A DNA stretch of 64,000 bases from Notospermus geniculatus. Its lineage: Eukaryota > Nemertea > Pilidiophora > Heteronemertea > Lineidae. Every line of letters starts with the position of its first letter. The stretch's first letter is position 1. The stretch is taken from NCBI GenBank assembly GCA_002633025.1, contig NMRB01000364.1:339756-403755 (forward strand). The letters are read 5' to 3'. A model generated the notes under the pieces. The model was not told the origin of the DNA and made no database searches. It saw only the letters and a program-made list of their open reading frames with translations. Of this stretch, positions 1-10,413 are shown in pieces. The position numbers were made by a program, and so were the translations under genes.

Positions 1-1
1 T

Positions 2-2635
2 TTGAATGAACTCGTACAAGGGGAACAAGAGGCAGATGGCGATGACGTAGATGACAGTGATGACGATGACGACAGTGACAGACCAAAACGCGAACGGCGT
101 ACACCCATACTCTCTCTCTGTTGCGAATTCCAACGCTGGAAAAAACAGTTGCCGGTCATTGGTTTCAACTCTGCGAAGTATGATATCAATGCAATGAAGA
201 GTGGTTTCTTTCCTTCACTTCTACACTTTTGTTCTCAGAATGAAGAGGGAGAACGCAGAATTAACGTCATCAAGAAGCTCAATGCATACATGTGTATCGG
301 CACAGAACAGTTTAAGATCTTGGACATTTTGAACTTTCTGGCACCCAACACATCCTTGGCTAAATTCTTGAAATCATTCAAGATACCAGAGAGTAAGGGT
401 GTTTTCCCGTATGAGTGGTTCACGAGTCTAGATCAACTTTCTGAACTACAGCTACCCCCACATGAAGCATTCTTCAGCAAATTGAAAAATGAAAACATCT
501 CTGAAGAAGAGTATGCACTTATGCAGAAAGTTTGGAGAGATCAAAACATGACCAGCATGCGCGACTTTTTAATTTGGTACAACAACCAGGATGTCAAACC
601 ATTCATGCAGGCAATTGAGAAAATGAGTCGCTACTTTGCATCACGTGGTCTGGATTTATTCAAAGATGGTGTGAGTTTACCAGGACTGGCCATGAAAGAT
701 CTCTTTACAGACATTGGCACCTTCTTCACCTTGTTTAAGAAGAAAGACGGTGACTTGTATCATGCCCTTCGGGATCAGATTGTGGGTGGGCCATCCATCA
801 TTTTCCATCGGTATCAGGAGAAAGGCAAGACCTCCATTAGAAAGCACAGTTACGAACATCCAAAACAGTGTCAGGGTGTTGTCGGATTCGATGCTAATGC
901 ATTGTACTTGTGGTCACTCATGCAACCTATGCCTACAGGATTTTACAATCGCAGGCGGGCTGAAAATAACTTCAAACTTGAACGATCCTTCCCTTATGAA
1001 CAACTAGCACGCGAGTGGCTTACGTGGAAGCAAGATCAAGACAATACCACCATAATACATCGCCACAAAGATGGATATGAAGCCAAGATTGGACCCAAAT
1101 GCACACCCGTGGATGGCCTGAGTCATGAACTTCAGAAAGCTTACCAATTTCATGGATGTCTGTTTCATGGGCATGAATGTTGGTTGACCAAGGGTCATGA
1201 AGTGAATCCGATCAGTGGCATTCCACTGACCACCTTGCATGAAAAAACTATTGCCACTACAAAGTACTTGACTGACTTGGGATATGAGGTGGAAGAAATC
1301 TATGAATGTCAATGGTACAAAGAAAGAGCCAAACAGGAAACAAAAGCTTTTGTAGAAACATTGTACACCGATTGCAAATGGAGTAGAGCACACAAGAAGG
1401 GTGCGTCACAAGTTGAACTGCTGAGCGCCATCAAGAATGGGGAATTGTTTGGAATTGTTGAATGTGACATTGGAGTTCCACAGTACCTAAAGCCAATGTT
1501 TGATGAAATGCCCCCCATATTCAAAAACACATGGGTTAGTCGGGATCATATTGGTGACCACATGAGAGAATATGCTGAGGAACATGACATTTTGCAACAA
1601 CCCAGGAAAATGACCATCGGTAGTCACTTTGGTGAAAAGATCATGCTCATCACTCCTCTGTTGAAATGGTACTTAGAACATGGATTGGTGTGCAGCAAAA
1701 TTTATCAGGTGATTGAATACACGCCAATGGCTTGCTTTGAGAAGGCAGGTCAACGAGTATCGAATGCTCGTCGTCAGGGAGATGCAGACCCAGATAAAAG
1801 TATCATTGCTGAAATGGAAAAGCTATTCGGCAATTCGTATTATGGCAAGACTGTGACCAATAAAGAGAAACACACCCATGTCAAGTACTATAGTGAAACA
1901 TGCAATGGCACGAAATTAGACACAGACATCAGTAGAAATTCATTTCTAGACTTGACCCACTTTAATGACGACATTGTAGAAATGATCACATCACCTCAGA
2001 CTATTCGACTTGACCTTCCCATGCAAGTTGGCTTCTTTGTGTACGGATATGCAAAGTTACGAATGCTTCAGTTCTATTATGATTTTATGTGCAAGGCTTT
2101 TGATCAGAAGGACTTTGAGTATTGTGAAATGGATACTGACAGTGCCTACATTGCTTTCAGTAGTTCAGACTGGAAAAGTCTGATGAAGCCGCAATACAAA
2201 GAGGACTATGAGGAGTTCATGGCCAATGCTCATGATTTAGATCTTGGGTACCAGCCAGACAGCATGTGGAGTTGGTTTCCGCGGGATTGTTGTGATACAC
2301 ACAAGGCTTTTGACAAGCGTACTCCTGGTTTGTTCAAATTAGAATGGTCTGGAGATGGTATTGTTGGTCTTTGTTCGAAGACATATTTTTGTTTTAGTGA
2401 TGAAGGGGGCAAGCAGAGTTGCAAAGGCATTCAACAAAGACGTAACCAACTGACCAAAGAGCGCTACTTGAATGTCTTATCGACAAGACAGAGTGGTTCA
2501 GGTGTCAATCGTGGATTTCGTGTGGTGAACAATCGAGTCATGACTTATGAACAAGTCAGAACAGGGCTCAGTTACTTCTATCCAAAGCGTCGAATCATGC
2601 CAGATGGTGTCAGCACAACTGCTCTGCTCATATAA
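2..2635 (+). CDS. Protein-primed family B DNA polymerase of a large DNA element, 5'-partial
   Basis: About 877 codons are open from the window edge to a TAA at 2633-2635. The first codon in the window is TTG, so the true start lies upstream. It should replicate the DNA of a Polinton/Maverick- or adintovirus-like element. Visible motifs are exonuclease motif GFNSAKYDIN (residues 54-63), polymerase motif A GFDANALYL (295-303), motif B KLFGNSYYG (607-615) and motif C MDTDSAY (from about 710, catalytic Asp 711 and 713). The C-terminal part ends with a YPKRR..PDGVST pattern common in such polymerases. Between motifs A and B sits VDG (370-372) plus FHGCLFHGHECW (383-394), which resembles a Vsr/restriction-nuclease-like insertion. 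The frame has no internal stop, so the copy is young or still active. The polymerase family is clear; the element type is inferred, because no integrase or capsid gene is in view. Confidence 0.85.
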   Translation: MNELVQGEQEADGDDVDDSDDDDDSDRPKRERRTPILSLCCEFQRWKKQLPVIGFNSAKYDINAMKSGFFPSLLHFCSQNEEGERRINVIKKLNAYMCIGTEQFKILDILNFLAPNTSLAKFLKSFKIPESKGVFPYEWFTSLDQLSELQLPPHEAFFSKLKNENISEEEYALMQKVWRDQNMTSMRDFLIWYNNQDVKPFMQAIEKMSRYFASRGLDLFKDGVSLPGLAMKDLFTDIGTFFTLFKKKDGDLYHALRDQIVGGPSIIFHRYQEKGKTSIRKHSYEHPKQCQGVVGFDANALYLWSLMQPMPTGFYNRRRAENNFKLERSFPYEQLAREWLTWKQDQDNTTIIHRHKDGYEAKIGPKCTPVDGLSHELQKAYQFHGCLFHGHECWLTKGHEVNPISGIPLTTLHEKTIATTKYLTDLGYEVEEIYECQWYKERAKQETKAFVETLYTDCKWSRAHKKGASQVELLSAIKNGELFGIVECDIGVPQYLKPMFDEMPPIFKNTWVSRDHIGDHMREYAEEHDILQQPRKMTIGSHFGEKIMLITPLLKWYLEHGLVCSKIYQVIEYTPMACFEKAGQRVSNARRQGDADPDKSIIAEMEKLFGNSYYGKTVTNKEKHTHVKYYSETCNGTKLDTDISRNSFLDLTHFNDDIVEMITSPQTIRLDLPMQVGFFVYGYAKLRMLQFYYDFMCKAFDQKDFEYCEMDTDSAYIAFSSSDWKSLMKPQYKEDYEEFMANAHDLDLGYQPDSMWSWFPRDCCDTHKAFDKRTPGLFKLEWSGDGIVGLCSKTYFCFSDEGGKQSCKGIQQRRNQLTKERYLNVLSTRQSGSGVNRGFRVVNNRVMTYEQVRTGLSYFYPKRRIMPDGVSTTALLI

Positions 2636-2878
2636 GTGGCCAGGATTTTGTTCTCTTAGATCATTACTGTTCTGTTACTTTCTTCTAAGCCAAAGCTATA
2701 GAGATTTCAAGTCTTCTATCTGGTTTAGTTGGTTTGCTCGCCTCTTGTTTCTGTGCATATAAAGTAACATCCACATCTATACAACAATCGTTTCTCCAAG
2801 TACATTCAAACGGATCACACAGGATGGATAACACTAGCTGTACTGTTGCTACATGTAAGAAACCATCGCCAAAGATGA

Positions 2879-3352
2879 AGTCTACAGTTAAAGGCATGAA
2901 ACGTCTTCTTTGGCTACAACAACACCTTGGACATCTTCTACAACAAAGTATACGTGACGCTGGAGAAGAACAACACACAGTTCCGTCTCTATCCAAGGCA
3001 CCTGAATGATCTTCAGGACAGCAGAACCCAGATTGCTGCATGCATTCAGCAGAAGAAAGAAACTACAGCAACAGTATCGAGAGATGTCCGTCTATGACTT
3101 GAAAGATTCAAAGATGCTGGTCTCTATGCACAACTGACAAGACGAAAGGGGGACAAGCAATGGACACTGAACATGAAGGTGCTTGAGCTTAATTATCTCC
3201 TTGAACACCTTGCTCTGTGGGTCAAGTGTAGGGACGGAGACATGACGCTAAAGGATATTGTCATGGCCCCATACATCCTAAAGATCGAGATTGATTCCCT
3301 GATTGCGGATGAAGCGTCCACCGCCGTAAATGAACTCCTCGAGGTCGAGTAA
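2879..3352 (+). pseudogene. Decayed ORF downstream of the polymerase
   Basis: One reading frame runs from 2879 to a TAA at 3350-3352 and is interrupted by a single TGA at 3095-3097. The conceptual product looks protein-like on both sides of the stop (for example NNTQFRLYPRHLNDLQ before it and LERFKDAGLYAQLTRRKGD after it), with a hydrophilic, helix-prone C-terminal half. A different frame with an ATG at 2824 covers the upstream part and overlaps it, so a frameshift or an intron is possible. I do not recognise the family. Its position right after the polymerase suggests an element gene that has decayed or is spliced. Confidence 0.4.
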
Positions 3353-3769
3353 AGAGGGTAGTGGAGTAGACGTTTGTCTATAAGGAGCTTACATGTAAGA
3401 CAACTCCTTCCCATCCACAGTCTACAGGTCACCCTTTGTCAAGGTGTAGTACCTGGTAAGGCACCCTGGTGCAGGGTAACGCACCACATACCCAGCTGAT
3501 GATCAAGCCGAGATGTACATAGAGAGCCAACTAGCCACCGAGATGACCAAGACCAAGATGTATATACATTACATTATATATCCTGTATATGTATACCGTA
3601 TATACCTGTATACCGTACTTTTCATGTAACCTCCGTATTGTCTACATAGATTAAATGTATGTAATAGATATCACTCTTTTGTTATTTCTCATAAGGACAT
3701 TTGGCAATAAAAGGCCAATGTTCCTATACTTGTCCCCATTCATCAAGATGGATCAACGAAGATGTGCTG
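3353..3769. other. Non-coding stretch between element genes
   Basis: No convincing coding frame is seen. An AT-rich block at about 3557-3660 is made of TATA, GTATAC and CATGTA motifs, and an AATAAA lies at about 3705, just before the minisatellite. This could be a transcript end for the polymerase unit, but nothing in the sequence proves it. Confidence 0.3.
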
Positions 3770-4125
3770 ATGTAATGTGAATATGTGCTGACAAAATGTG
3801 CAGAAAATGTGCAGATGTGCTGCCCAAAATGTAAAGATGTGCAGACACAATGTGCGTGAATGTGCAGAAAATGTGCTGATGTGCTACCCAAAATGTAAAG
3901 ATGTGCATGAATGTGCAGAAAATGTGAAGATGTCCTGCCCAAAATGTAAAGATGTGCTGACACAATGTGCATGAATGTGCAGAAAATGTGAGGATGTGTA
4001 TGAATGTGCAGAAAATGTGCATGAATGTGCAGAAAATGTGAGGATGTGTATGAATGTGCAGAAAATGTGCATGAATGTGCAGAAAATGTGAGGATGTGTA
4101 TGAATGTGCAGAAAATGTGATGATG
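3770..4125. repeat. GAATGTGCAGAAAATGTG minisatellite
   Basis: A direct tandem array built from the core GAATGTGCAGAAAATGTG, alternating with GATGTGTAT and GATGTGCTG-type spacers. Near 3980-4120 the higher-order unit is about 50 bp and almost unchanged between copies. The array is open in several reverse-strand frames only because of its repeat structure. It ends about 60 bp before the zinc-finger ATG. Confidence 0.85.
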
Positions 4126-4187
4126 TATATAGCTATGTTCCTTTAATCCAATCCTCATTTCACTTCCGACTTTCGACAAGAGCACAC

Positions 4188-4847
4188 ATGGCTTACCTCT
4201 GCGATCTCTGTGGCAAAAGTTTTGCAAGCATCTTTAGTAAGAACCGTCACAGTAGGACAAAACATCGGAATTTTTACAAATTCGACGACGGTGACAGTGT
4301 CGATATGAAGAAAGAGCAAAGAGCCTTGTTAGATAGTGAAGAGGTTGGAAGCAATGCTTCTACGAGTCAGGTAGAAGAAAGTAGCAGCAGCGAGTCTTGT
4401 GTTGAGAGTGCGAGTGATGCAGAAGAAAGTGGCAGCAGCAGCAACGAAGCAGTGAATGTAATTGCTGACATGATTCAAAAGGCATATGCAGAACATAGAG
4501 ATGAAAAACACCAGAAATTGACTGAACTCATTGAAGATGGAATGAACGAGGCAATAGCCAGACAGAAGGTTCATGATGAGTTGCTTCCAAAGTATCGTAA
4601 AAGTCTGAGAAATATTTTCCGGAATTACTTCCTTGCCATGGACAAGCTACGCAAGAGCTCACTGTACAAGACAGTGATGGAAAAGGTCAGGGAACTGGAG
4701 GACGATGATTATGATCGTGATGAAGCCATCCAGTATGCACTATCGCAACGCAAATATCTGCTGTACAGATTGATACCTTCTGATGTAGAATCCGATGACG
4801 AGGAAGCAACTGATGAGGAGGCAACAGCAGATGAACTATACCTTTAA
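4188..4847 (+). CDS. Single C2H2 zinc-finger protein of the DNA element
   Basis: A 219-aa ORF from an ATG at 4188 to a TAA at 4845-4847. The frame is open further upstream into the minisatellite, but this ATG starts right at the finger. The N-terminus carries one C2H2 finger, CDLCGKSF followed by RHSRTKH (residues 5-26). Then comes a Ser/Glu-rich acidic linker (about 50-90), a charged helical segment (about 95-190) with the pattern KYRKSLRNIFRNYF, and an acidic tail rich in EEATDEE. The finger suggests nucleic-acid binding; an element-encoded regulator or replication accessory protein is an inference from its position near the polymerase. There is no internal stop. It could instead be an unrelated host gene, but the intronless form and setting favour the element. 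Confidence 0.65.
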   Translation: MAYLCDLCGKSFASIFSKNRHSRTKHRNFYKFDDGDSVDMKKEQRALLDSEEVGSNASTSQVEESSSSESCVESASDAEESGSSSNEAVNVIADMIQKAYAEHRDEKHQKLTELIEDGMNEAIARQKVHDELLPKYRKSLRNIFRNYFLAMDKLRKSSLYKTVMEKVRELEDDDYDRDEAIQYALSQRKYLLYRLIPSDVESDDEEATDEEATADELYL

Positions 4848-4978
4848 AGATCAATTTCAGCCCACATGCAACCAAAAATCAAGGATCGGCCTTGTCAACA
4901 CAGACGAGCAACACACGAATTCATCGTCATAATGTATCGATAACAAAAGAAGACCTATCAGACACTGAAAAATACTTG

Positions 4979-5149
4979 ATGCGCAAGCGGTTAACCATCC
5001 CTGATACATCATTGCAGAACAATAAGGGATGTAAAAAGAGATCACCGTCTACCAGAAGATCATCATTTGCAGACAAGGTCACTGACATTCTGACAAGAAT
5101 GCCACAAAGGACACGCTTCACGGCAGCAACACGTGCCAAAAGACCTTGA
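4979..5149 (+). CDS. Small basic ORF, hypothetical
   Basis: A 56-aa basic ORF from an ATG at 4979 to a TGA at 5147-5149, rich in Arg, Lys, Ser and Thr. The same frame stays open upstream to about 4850, where ATTTCAG at 4854-4860 could serve as a 3' splice site. I do not recognise the product. In its favour, a diverged second copy of the same DNA follows at about 5530-5740. A small capsid-associated or DNA-binding protein is possible but not shown. Confidence 0.35.
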   Translation: MRKRLTIPDTSLQNNKGCKKRSPSTRRSSFADKVTDILTRMPQRTRFTAATRAKRP

Positions 5150-5529
5150 ATAAAAGAGCGGAGATGGACAAAGCACGAGCCACATTGATGGCCATCTGTC
5201 TGGAGACAATGAGAATATTTTGATTCATATTGCACCCAATTATCTGATATTGCAGGAAAATGATAGCTTCTTCGTGCATTGGCATGTATAAACAAAGCAG
5301 TGAAGGTTTGTAGTGTGGAGCATGAATAAATTGTATAAAACAAAATCGATGTCTTGTTTCATTCTTTTTGATTTGAAATTTAGAGGATCAATGTGATACT
5401 ATGTCTAATCTGCGACTGAACCCAGTCAGAAAGGCACATAATAATTTGTGAAACATATACCCCATGCCACTGGCGACTAAAAACACTCCATAAACGAATT
5501 CAGCACCATATGCGTCGAAAATCGGACAT

Positions 5530-5740
5530 GTTTGTTCGATGCACAAGTGGTTAACCATCCCAGATGGGTCACTTACGACACAAAGGGATGAGGGTAGACC
5601 GTCATCAGCAAATAAAAGCAGTAACATTCCGACATGAATGGACACGTGTTGTGCTGCAACACGTGCCAATAGAACGCGCACAAAGAAGCCAAGGGCGGCC
5701 CCCTGTGTGGGCACAAAGAGGACAATGAGATATTCAATTT
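5530..5740 (+). pseudogene. Diverged second copy of the small basic ORF region
   Basis: The DNA repeats the order of features at 4975-5215: GGTTAACCATCCC, then AAGGGATG, then AGCAAATAAA versus TTTGCAGACAA, then GCAACACGTGCCAA, then GACAATGAGA. The reading frame is not kept intact, so this looks like a tandem duplicate in decay. Parts of the following 120 bp also look weakly coding (see 5740-6060). Confidence 0.4.
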
Positions 5741-6060
5741 ACCAAGAATGCCGTCCCCACCCATCTATCAGATTATGTACATCATGGTTACACTTATCTC
5801 GACGAACTGGACCCAAACAGATTCTGGATAATTCAAGATGAAAGATCTGTTCCCCAAGTCGGTGGTTGAACTTCCCCACTGCATCGCCGTGAAATCATCT
5901 CGTTCATGACAACTACAGCAGAGCTAGAAGACTGCCGAAGGTACTCAACATTTATGGTTGGCGACACGATCGAGTACGTCAAATCCATAGTCGAACCATG
6001 GTCGAACACCTGTTACTGACGAGCACGCTTTTACGAAGCGCCAGATGAGCTGGTACCTGC
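5740..6060 (+). other. Weakly coding-like relic
   Basis: One frame reads YTYLDELDPNRFWIIQDE at about 5780-5835 and, after a TGA at about 5866-5868, continues with REIISFMTTTAELEDC and a final stop near 6020. The composition is protein-like but I do not recognise it. It may be the remains of another gene of the element. Confidence 0.25.
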
Positions 6061-6565
6061 TGCAGGGCCCCAAATGTTAGAGACCAATCTTGGTTATCGC
6101 ACGCCAAGTCATTTCCCATGTAAAGAGTGCCCTTTTTTTTGGCCACCTTATGAACAGCGCCACCAGCAACGCCACCTATCATCACTACAGGTGTGAAAGG
6201 AATCCCCTGGAATCCAAGTCCGGTCTTCAGAAGGATTGGCTAGAGAAACCAATCGGCCTCACGGGCTATTGTTTGGCGAATCTGCATTACGCTGTCGGCT
6301 CCAGTCGACCTATTGTTCTCAGAACAATAGATTGTTTATTGCTACTATAGGAGCCATGATGCTATTGTTTCACACAATAGCATCGTGACGTCATTGCACC
6401 ACCTCACTGCACCACCTCACCAGAGGTGCGAAATTGACATTCTATACTACTTGGGTGGACCACCGTGACTTGTGGTAAAGTTGAACTGCTGGTGAAGTTA
6501 TTGGTTTACGTGGGCCTACAGTTCCGAGACCATTATGTTGGGCCCGACCTGAATTTGTAACCGCA
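6061..6565. other. Repeat-derived intergenic DNA
   Basis: No gene is seen. Part of 6185-6290 (AAGTCCGGTCTTCAGAAGG and on to TTTGGCGAATCTGCATT) recurs in diverged form at about 32260-32410. Around 6308-6390 lie several short inverted ACAATAG / CTATTGT motifs that could fold. Confidence 0.4.
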
Positions 6566-6822
6566 TTAAAGGAGCTGGACGTCCAAGCTGTAAACACTCA
6601 CTCACTGGTTCTCTATCCACGCGACGCCTGCGGTGCTGCCACCTATTGTCGGTTATGTACTGACGTGAATATCGTGACTGAGTTGCATTGGACCGGGCAC
6701 CAGTCTAACGATCACGGGGCGCTACTGGTGCTGCCACCTTCACGAAGGAATAAAACTAGTTTGCTGGCCACTGTTTGTAAACAAACCAGTTTGTTTACAA
6801 CTTGGACGTCAAGCTCCTTTAA
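6566..6822. mobile_element. TTAA-flanked MITE, copy 1 (short form)
   Basis: Begins TTAA-AGGAGCTGGACG and ends CGTCAAGCTCCT-TTAA, so it has terminal inverted repeats of about 27 bp flanked by TTAA, the target used by piggyBac- and Kolobok-type transposons. It has no coding capacity. Three relatives lie at 19400, 23348 and 24380. Confidence 0.8.
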
Positions 6823-7340
6823 AGCATTAGCGTATACCAAGACAATGAAGTGTTTGTTTTTATGCCTAGTTGTGTCCGTTGATTACGATTTTTTGCGTTT
6901 AATAGGCCTATGCTTTTTTCGGGATGCTGCTAACGCCTACGCGACGGCTATCCTTTTGTTCGGTGCTCTCTTCGTGGCATCGAACTAACAGTGTGTTGGT
7001 TGACGTCGGCATTTCGGGGGCTTTGCTAAAACTCCTATTGTTGTGATATACATACGAGAAGCGGAAGTTTCGAAGGATGATTGTCGTAAAAGTGCCTCGC
7101 ATCTGAAATGAATAGAGTGAAATATGCTTTGCAAAAAATACTAAAGAAACCGTGAATTAATTGATACATATAGAAGAGTGTAAAAAGCTAAGAAGCTACG
7201 TGCTCGTTTTTCGCTCTCACCGCTCGCAGCGCCGCCCTGTTGGGATAAACGGCACGCGGGTTCCTCACTGCAGAACGGCGGCGTCACAAAAGTAGACATT
7301 TAAAAACCAAAGTTCAGCCTAGCCTTTGTCAACTTACTGC
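6823..7340. other. Repeat-derived intergenic DNA
   Basis: No gene is seen. Positions 6950-7035 resemble the hairpin element at 25670-25800 (GTGCTCTCTTCGTGGCATC). Positions 7205-7265 contain GCTCGCAGCGCCG and ACGCGGGTTCCTCA, an element end also found at about 16925-16970 and, inverted, at about 33015. Confidence 0.4.
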
Positions 7341-8340
7341 GTTGAACAAAATTGCAACCATGGTGATGTACTGTGGAGATGATATAACTAAGAAAGCAGC
7401 ACTGAACTGCATGTTGAGTTTCACCGTAACAGCGGCCGTTTTAGTTACTGGAAAAAAAATGAAAACGTACATTGAAGGCTATTATTACCATCTTCATTCA
7501 TCTATTACTCTGGTATTCGACTGCCTGCTCTCAATTGCACCCGAACAGGCCAAGAACAAGGAACGTGTTCGCGAGTCTCGAATAGGAGAGTGCAGGTTAC
7601 TATGGTTTCACTTCCGGCGTCAATATGGCGGCCTAAAAACGCCCATTTTTTCAAGAATACTTCAAAACTATTCAGTTAGAATAGGCCTAAGGATATGTCA
7701 TTCATATCATTTTTGCTTGATCCTAAACCGGTGTCCGCCATCTTTGTTCTCGACTGTTCCCGTTCGCACCACCAGCGGAGGTGGTGTGAGATACGGGAAC
7801 ACGAACACGTTCCTGAACGCGTTCTCGGCCATGTCGGCTGTTCGACTCACTACAGAACACCGTTCTCTGCACAAGAACATATAAGAACAATGAGTCGAAT
7901 ACAGCCTATAATGGGTCTTGTGGCCGCGAAAAAGGAGGAGGGCTTGATTTCAAGTTGTGGCCTCGGAAATACGTTCAATGTTTGAAACCAATGACTTAGT
8001 ACGTGTGGATCATATTGTAGATTGCCCTTAGCTAAGGGATTCTTTTTTGATATTTCCCCCTGTTTTTTTGTAAAACACTTGTGCTATAATCGGAGCACAG
8101 GAGAGTTCCACACAGTCACCCGACAGTGTAGTGCCTAGCGGCAATGAAAGCAACTACGTTAATACCAGTAAGGCTGTTCACATATTGATATGCATGCGCG
8201 ATATACATGTAGTTCCGTAATGTACCGGTACTTAAGGCTTCCTGTATATACCATGTGTCCCAATAAATTATGTTGGTTACATTTCTACGACCAAATTGGA
8301 TCAAATGGTTAAAGTAGGGCCTAACATGTAACATGTAATA
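7341..8340. other. Intergenic DNA without a recognised gene
   Basis: ORFs here are short and show no family signature. A GAACACG / CGTGTTC rich stretch at about 7750-7880 has inverted motifs around GTGGTGTGAGATACGGGAAC. I see nothing that supports a host exon. Confidence 0.35.
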
Positions 8341-8439
8341 GACCTATCCATTTGCCCAGTTTGGTCATTCAAGCACGAGGGCGTGGTTTAGGGTGTAGGC
8401 CAAGCCAAATCAGTCTGACTTCAGAGTGCCACTGGATCA

Positions 8440-8769
8440 ATGCCTTTTTACACAAATGAACAGCGCACCTTCATGGTGTTGCAGTATCAAGAAACTGAGA
8501 ATGCTGCTGAAGTTAGGCGACGTTTTGGAGCTCACGTTATTGCGCTCGGTCATGAACGTGAGTGGCCTCCACGTTCACCAGACCTGACACCTCTGGATTT
8601 TTGTCTCTGGGGCTACCTCAAGAACCGTGTGTTCGTGCCACAGCCAGCAGATATGCGAGAGTTGCGCGAACGGATAACAGCAGAGGTTGACGGCTTACGG
8701 CAAAACAACCTTGTTCGTGACTCCTTTCATTCCATGAGACGAAGAATCCAGAGNCATGGCATCCAGTGA
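8440..8769 (+). pseudogene. Internally deleted mariner-type transposase
   Basis: The 109-codon frame joins two ends of a transposase. The N-terminus (YTNEQRTFMVLQYQETENA, then EVRRRFG) is the helix-turn-helix start of a mariner-like protein. It runs straight into the C-terminal DDE-domain block WPPRSPDLTPLDFCLWGYLK with downstream PADMRELRERI. Most of the catalytic core between them is missing, so it cannot be active. An ambiguous base lies at 8754. The product would have cut and joined transposon ends in the nucleus. Confidence 0.75.
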
Positions 8770-9206
8770 CTTCTGCAGGTCGAAGGTATTAGGTTCTTAC
8801 CGAACCAGAGAGCAAAGTCGGTCACTATTCTATAGTATTCACGTCTTTTTGACATTTATGGTGTTACCAAAGCACCAGTTGAAAACATTTATGCATTCAA
8901 AAACAATACAACACTCATTTGACGTATATCAACGTCGACATCAGATATCATTATGTATAGGTTGAGGATAATTCTTATTTTATCCCTTTGGTCATAATTA
9001 CCGCAATCAATTAAATATTCTTTCTCCAAATACACACACATCGCGCGAGTCATGTATGCATTATTGCTTATATCAAGTACATTGCGTTTCTGTGAAAATA
9101 TATTCAAATAACAAAACTATGGCAAAAGAAATAAAATAAGATTTATGTGCAACATGTTTGCAATTATACCAAATTGAATTTCTGAAACTCAGACGAGTGG
9201 TGTATT
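8770..9206. other. AT-rich intergenic DNA
   Basis: No gene and no clear repeat structure. It is probably the flank of the dead mariner copy. Confidence 0.3.
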
Positions 9207-9215
9207 ATTTGTTGA

Positions 9216-9761
9216 GGGTATTCGAAAAACATGGACTATGGATCAATGGACTCTGGATTACTGGACTGAGGAAACCATGGACTGACCAGTCAAAAACACC
9301 TCACTGACATACGCCGCCTGCCTGTGTTGTGTGTCGAAGACGTCATCGCGAATAACACACCAGTGCATACATAATAGGCTACATGTACTTTAAAACAACT
9401 GGATTTTCATAACTGTTGAGAAAAATAATGCCTTTAATTTCCTCGGGAAGAGACGGCGAAAGCCTAGCTAGGCTACTCTCCATGCACCTATTTTGACCCG
9501 CTCGCCCGGAATGTGATCTGGTGTTACCATCACTTCCGAACATCCTGTTTATTAGCTAAATGAACATTCGATGTGACCCGACAGCATACGGTGATGACAG
9601 CTTCTCAATCTCTCAAGACTCAGCTCCTAATTTCCTGTCGGAGAGAAGGTCCATTCCAGGCGGCGTACGTCAATGAGGTATTTATGACTGGTTAGTCCAT
9701 GGTTTCCTCAGTCCAGTAATCCAGAGTCCATTGATCCATAGTCCATGTTTTTCGAACACCC
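9216..9761. mobile_element. 546-bp MITE with 9-bp target duplication ATTTGTTGA
   Basis: The ends are inverted repeats of more than 70 bp (GGGTATTCGAAAAACATGG at the left, matched by CCATGTTTTTCGAACACCC at the right). ATTTGTTGA lies directly outside both ends, at 9207-9215 and 9762-9770. Long inverted ends with a 9-bp duplication fit a Mutator-like (MULE) non-autonomous element. There is no coding capacity. Confidence 0.85.
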
Positions 9762-9770
9762 ATTTGTTGA

Positions 9771-10413
9771 TGCCGAAGTTATTGCCATTGTACCACATAT
9801 TTTGACTGCGCGCAAGCACTAAAGAACCCTGGCCAACCTCATGCTCAAGTTCCTACGGACTGTACTAACTCTACCCAGGCTCTGTCACTTGGACACTATC
9901 TCTTGATGTGTCTCGATAGAAAGCCTGAGATTGAATACAGTGGCGCCACCAAATACGCTGGTGGTCTATCATGTTCTGGAGGTGTTTCGAAGGGCGTTTG
10001 CACTTCTGTAGACCACCATACTGCGGCGCTGTGGTGTTTTTGTTCATGCAGTTCAGCTTTAACCCGCCGGCCATGGATGATTTCCTTTATGGCCTAGTGG
10101 TTGGCGCGTTGGCCTCGGCGCTAGAAGTTATTAGCTACGCTGAGCGCGATCACTACTTGGATAGGTGACCGGCGCGCGTACAATACAGGTATAAGTTAGA
10201 AGCCATCTAGGAGATAGAATGATACTACGCCTAGTATGCATTTGTGCAACCGGGCCCTGCTCTTTTCGTGTCCTAGGTAGGAGTATATCAGGGTACCAAA
10301 TTGTCCTTAGTACCAGTTTTCCTACGAACTGTCCTAAACACGAATTGTCCTTAGTATTATTCTTTAGTACTAAACTACTAAAGGGATATTACACTAACTA
10401 CGAATTGTCCTTA
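9771..10413. other. Intergenic DNA with TTAGTA-type repeats
   Basis: No gene is recognised. From about 10290 the DNA repeats AATTGTCCTTAGTA and TAGTACTAAACTACTAA. This repeat is split by the element at 10414-10706 and resumes at about 10707-10800. Confidence 0.4.

Noticed and set aside
3724-4227. Reverse-strand ORF with repeated HIFCTFIHILTFSAHS
   Set aside because: It is a translation of the GAATGTGCAGAAAATGTG minisatellite; the period explains both the open frame and the repeated peptide.
7342-7884. 180-codon ORF considered as a first exon or signal peptide of the EGF gene
   Set aside because: No signal peptide, no EGF pattern and no suitable phase 1 donor were seen.
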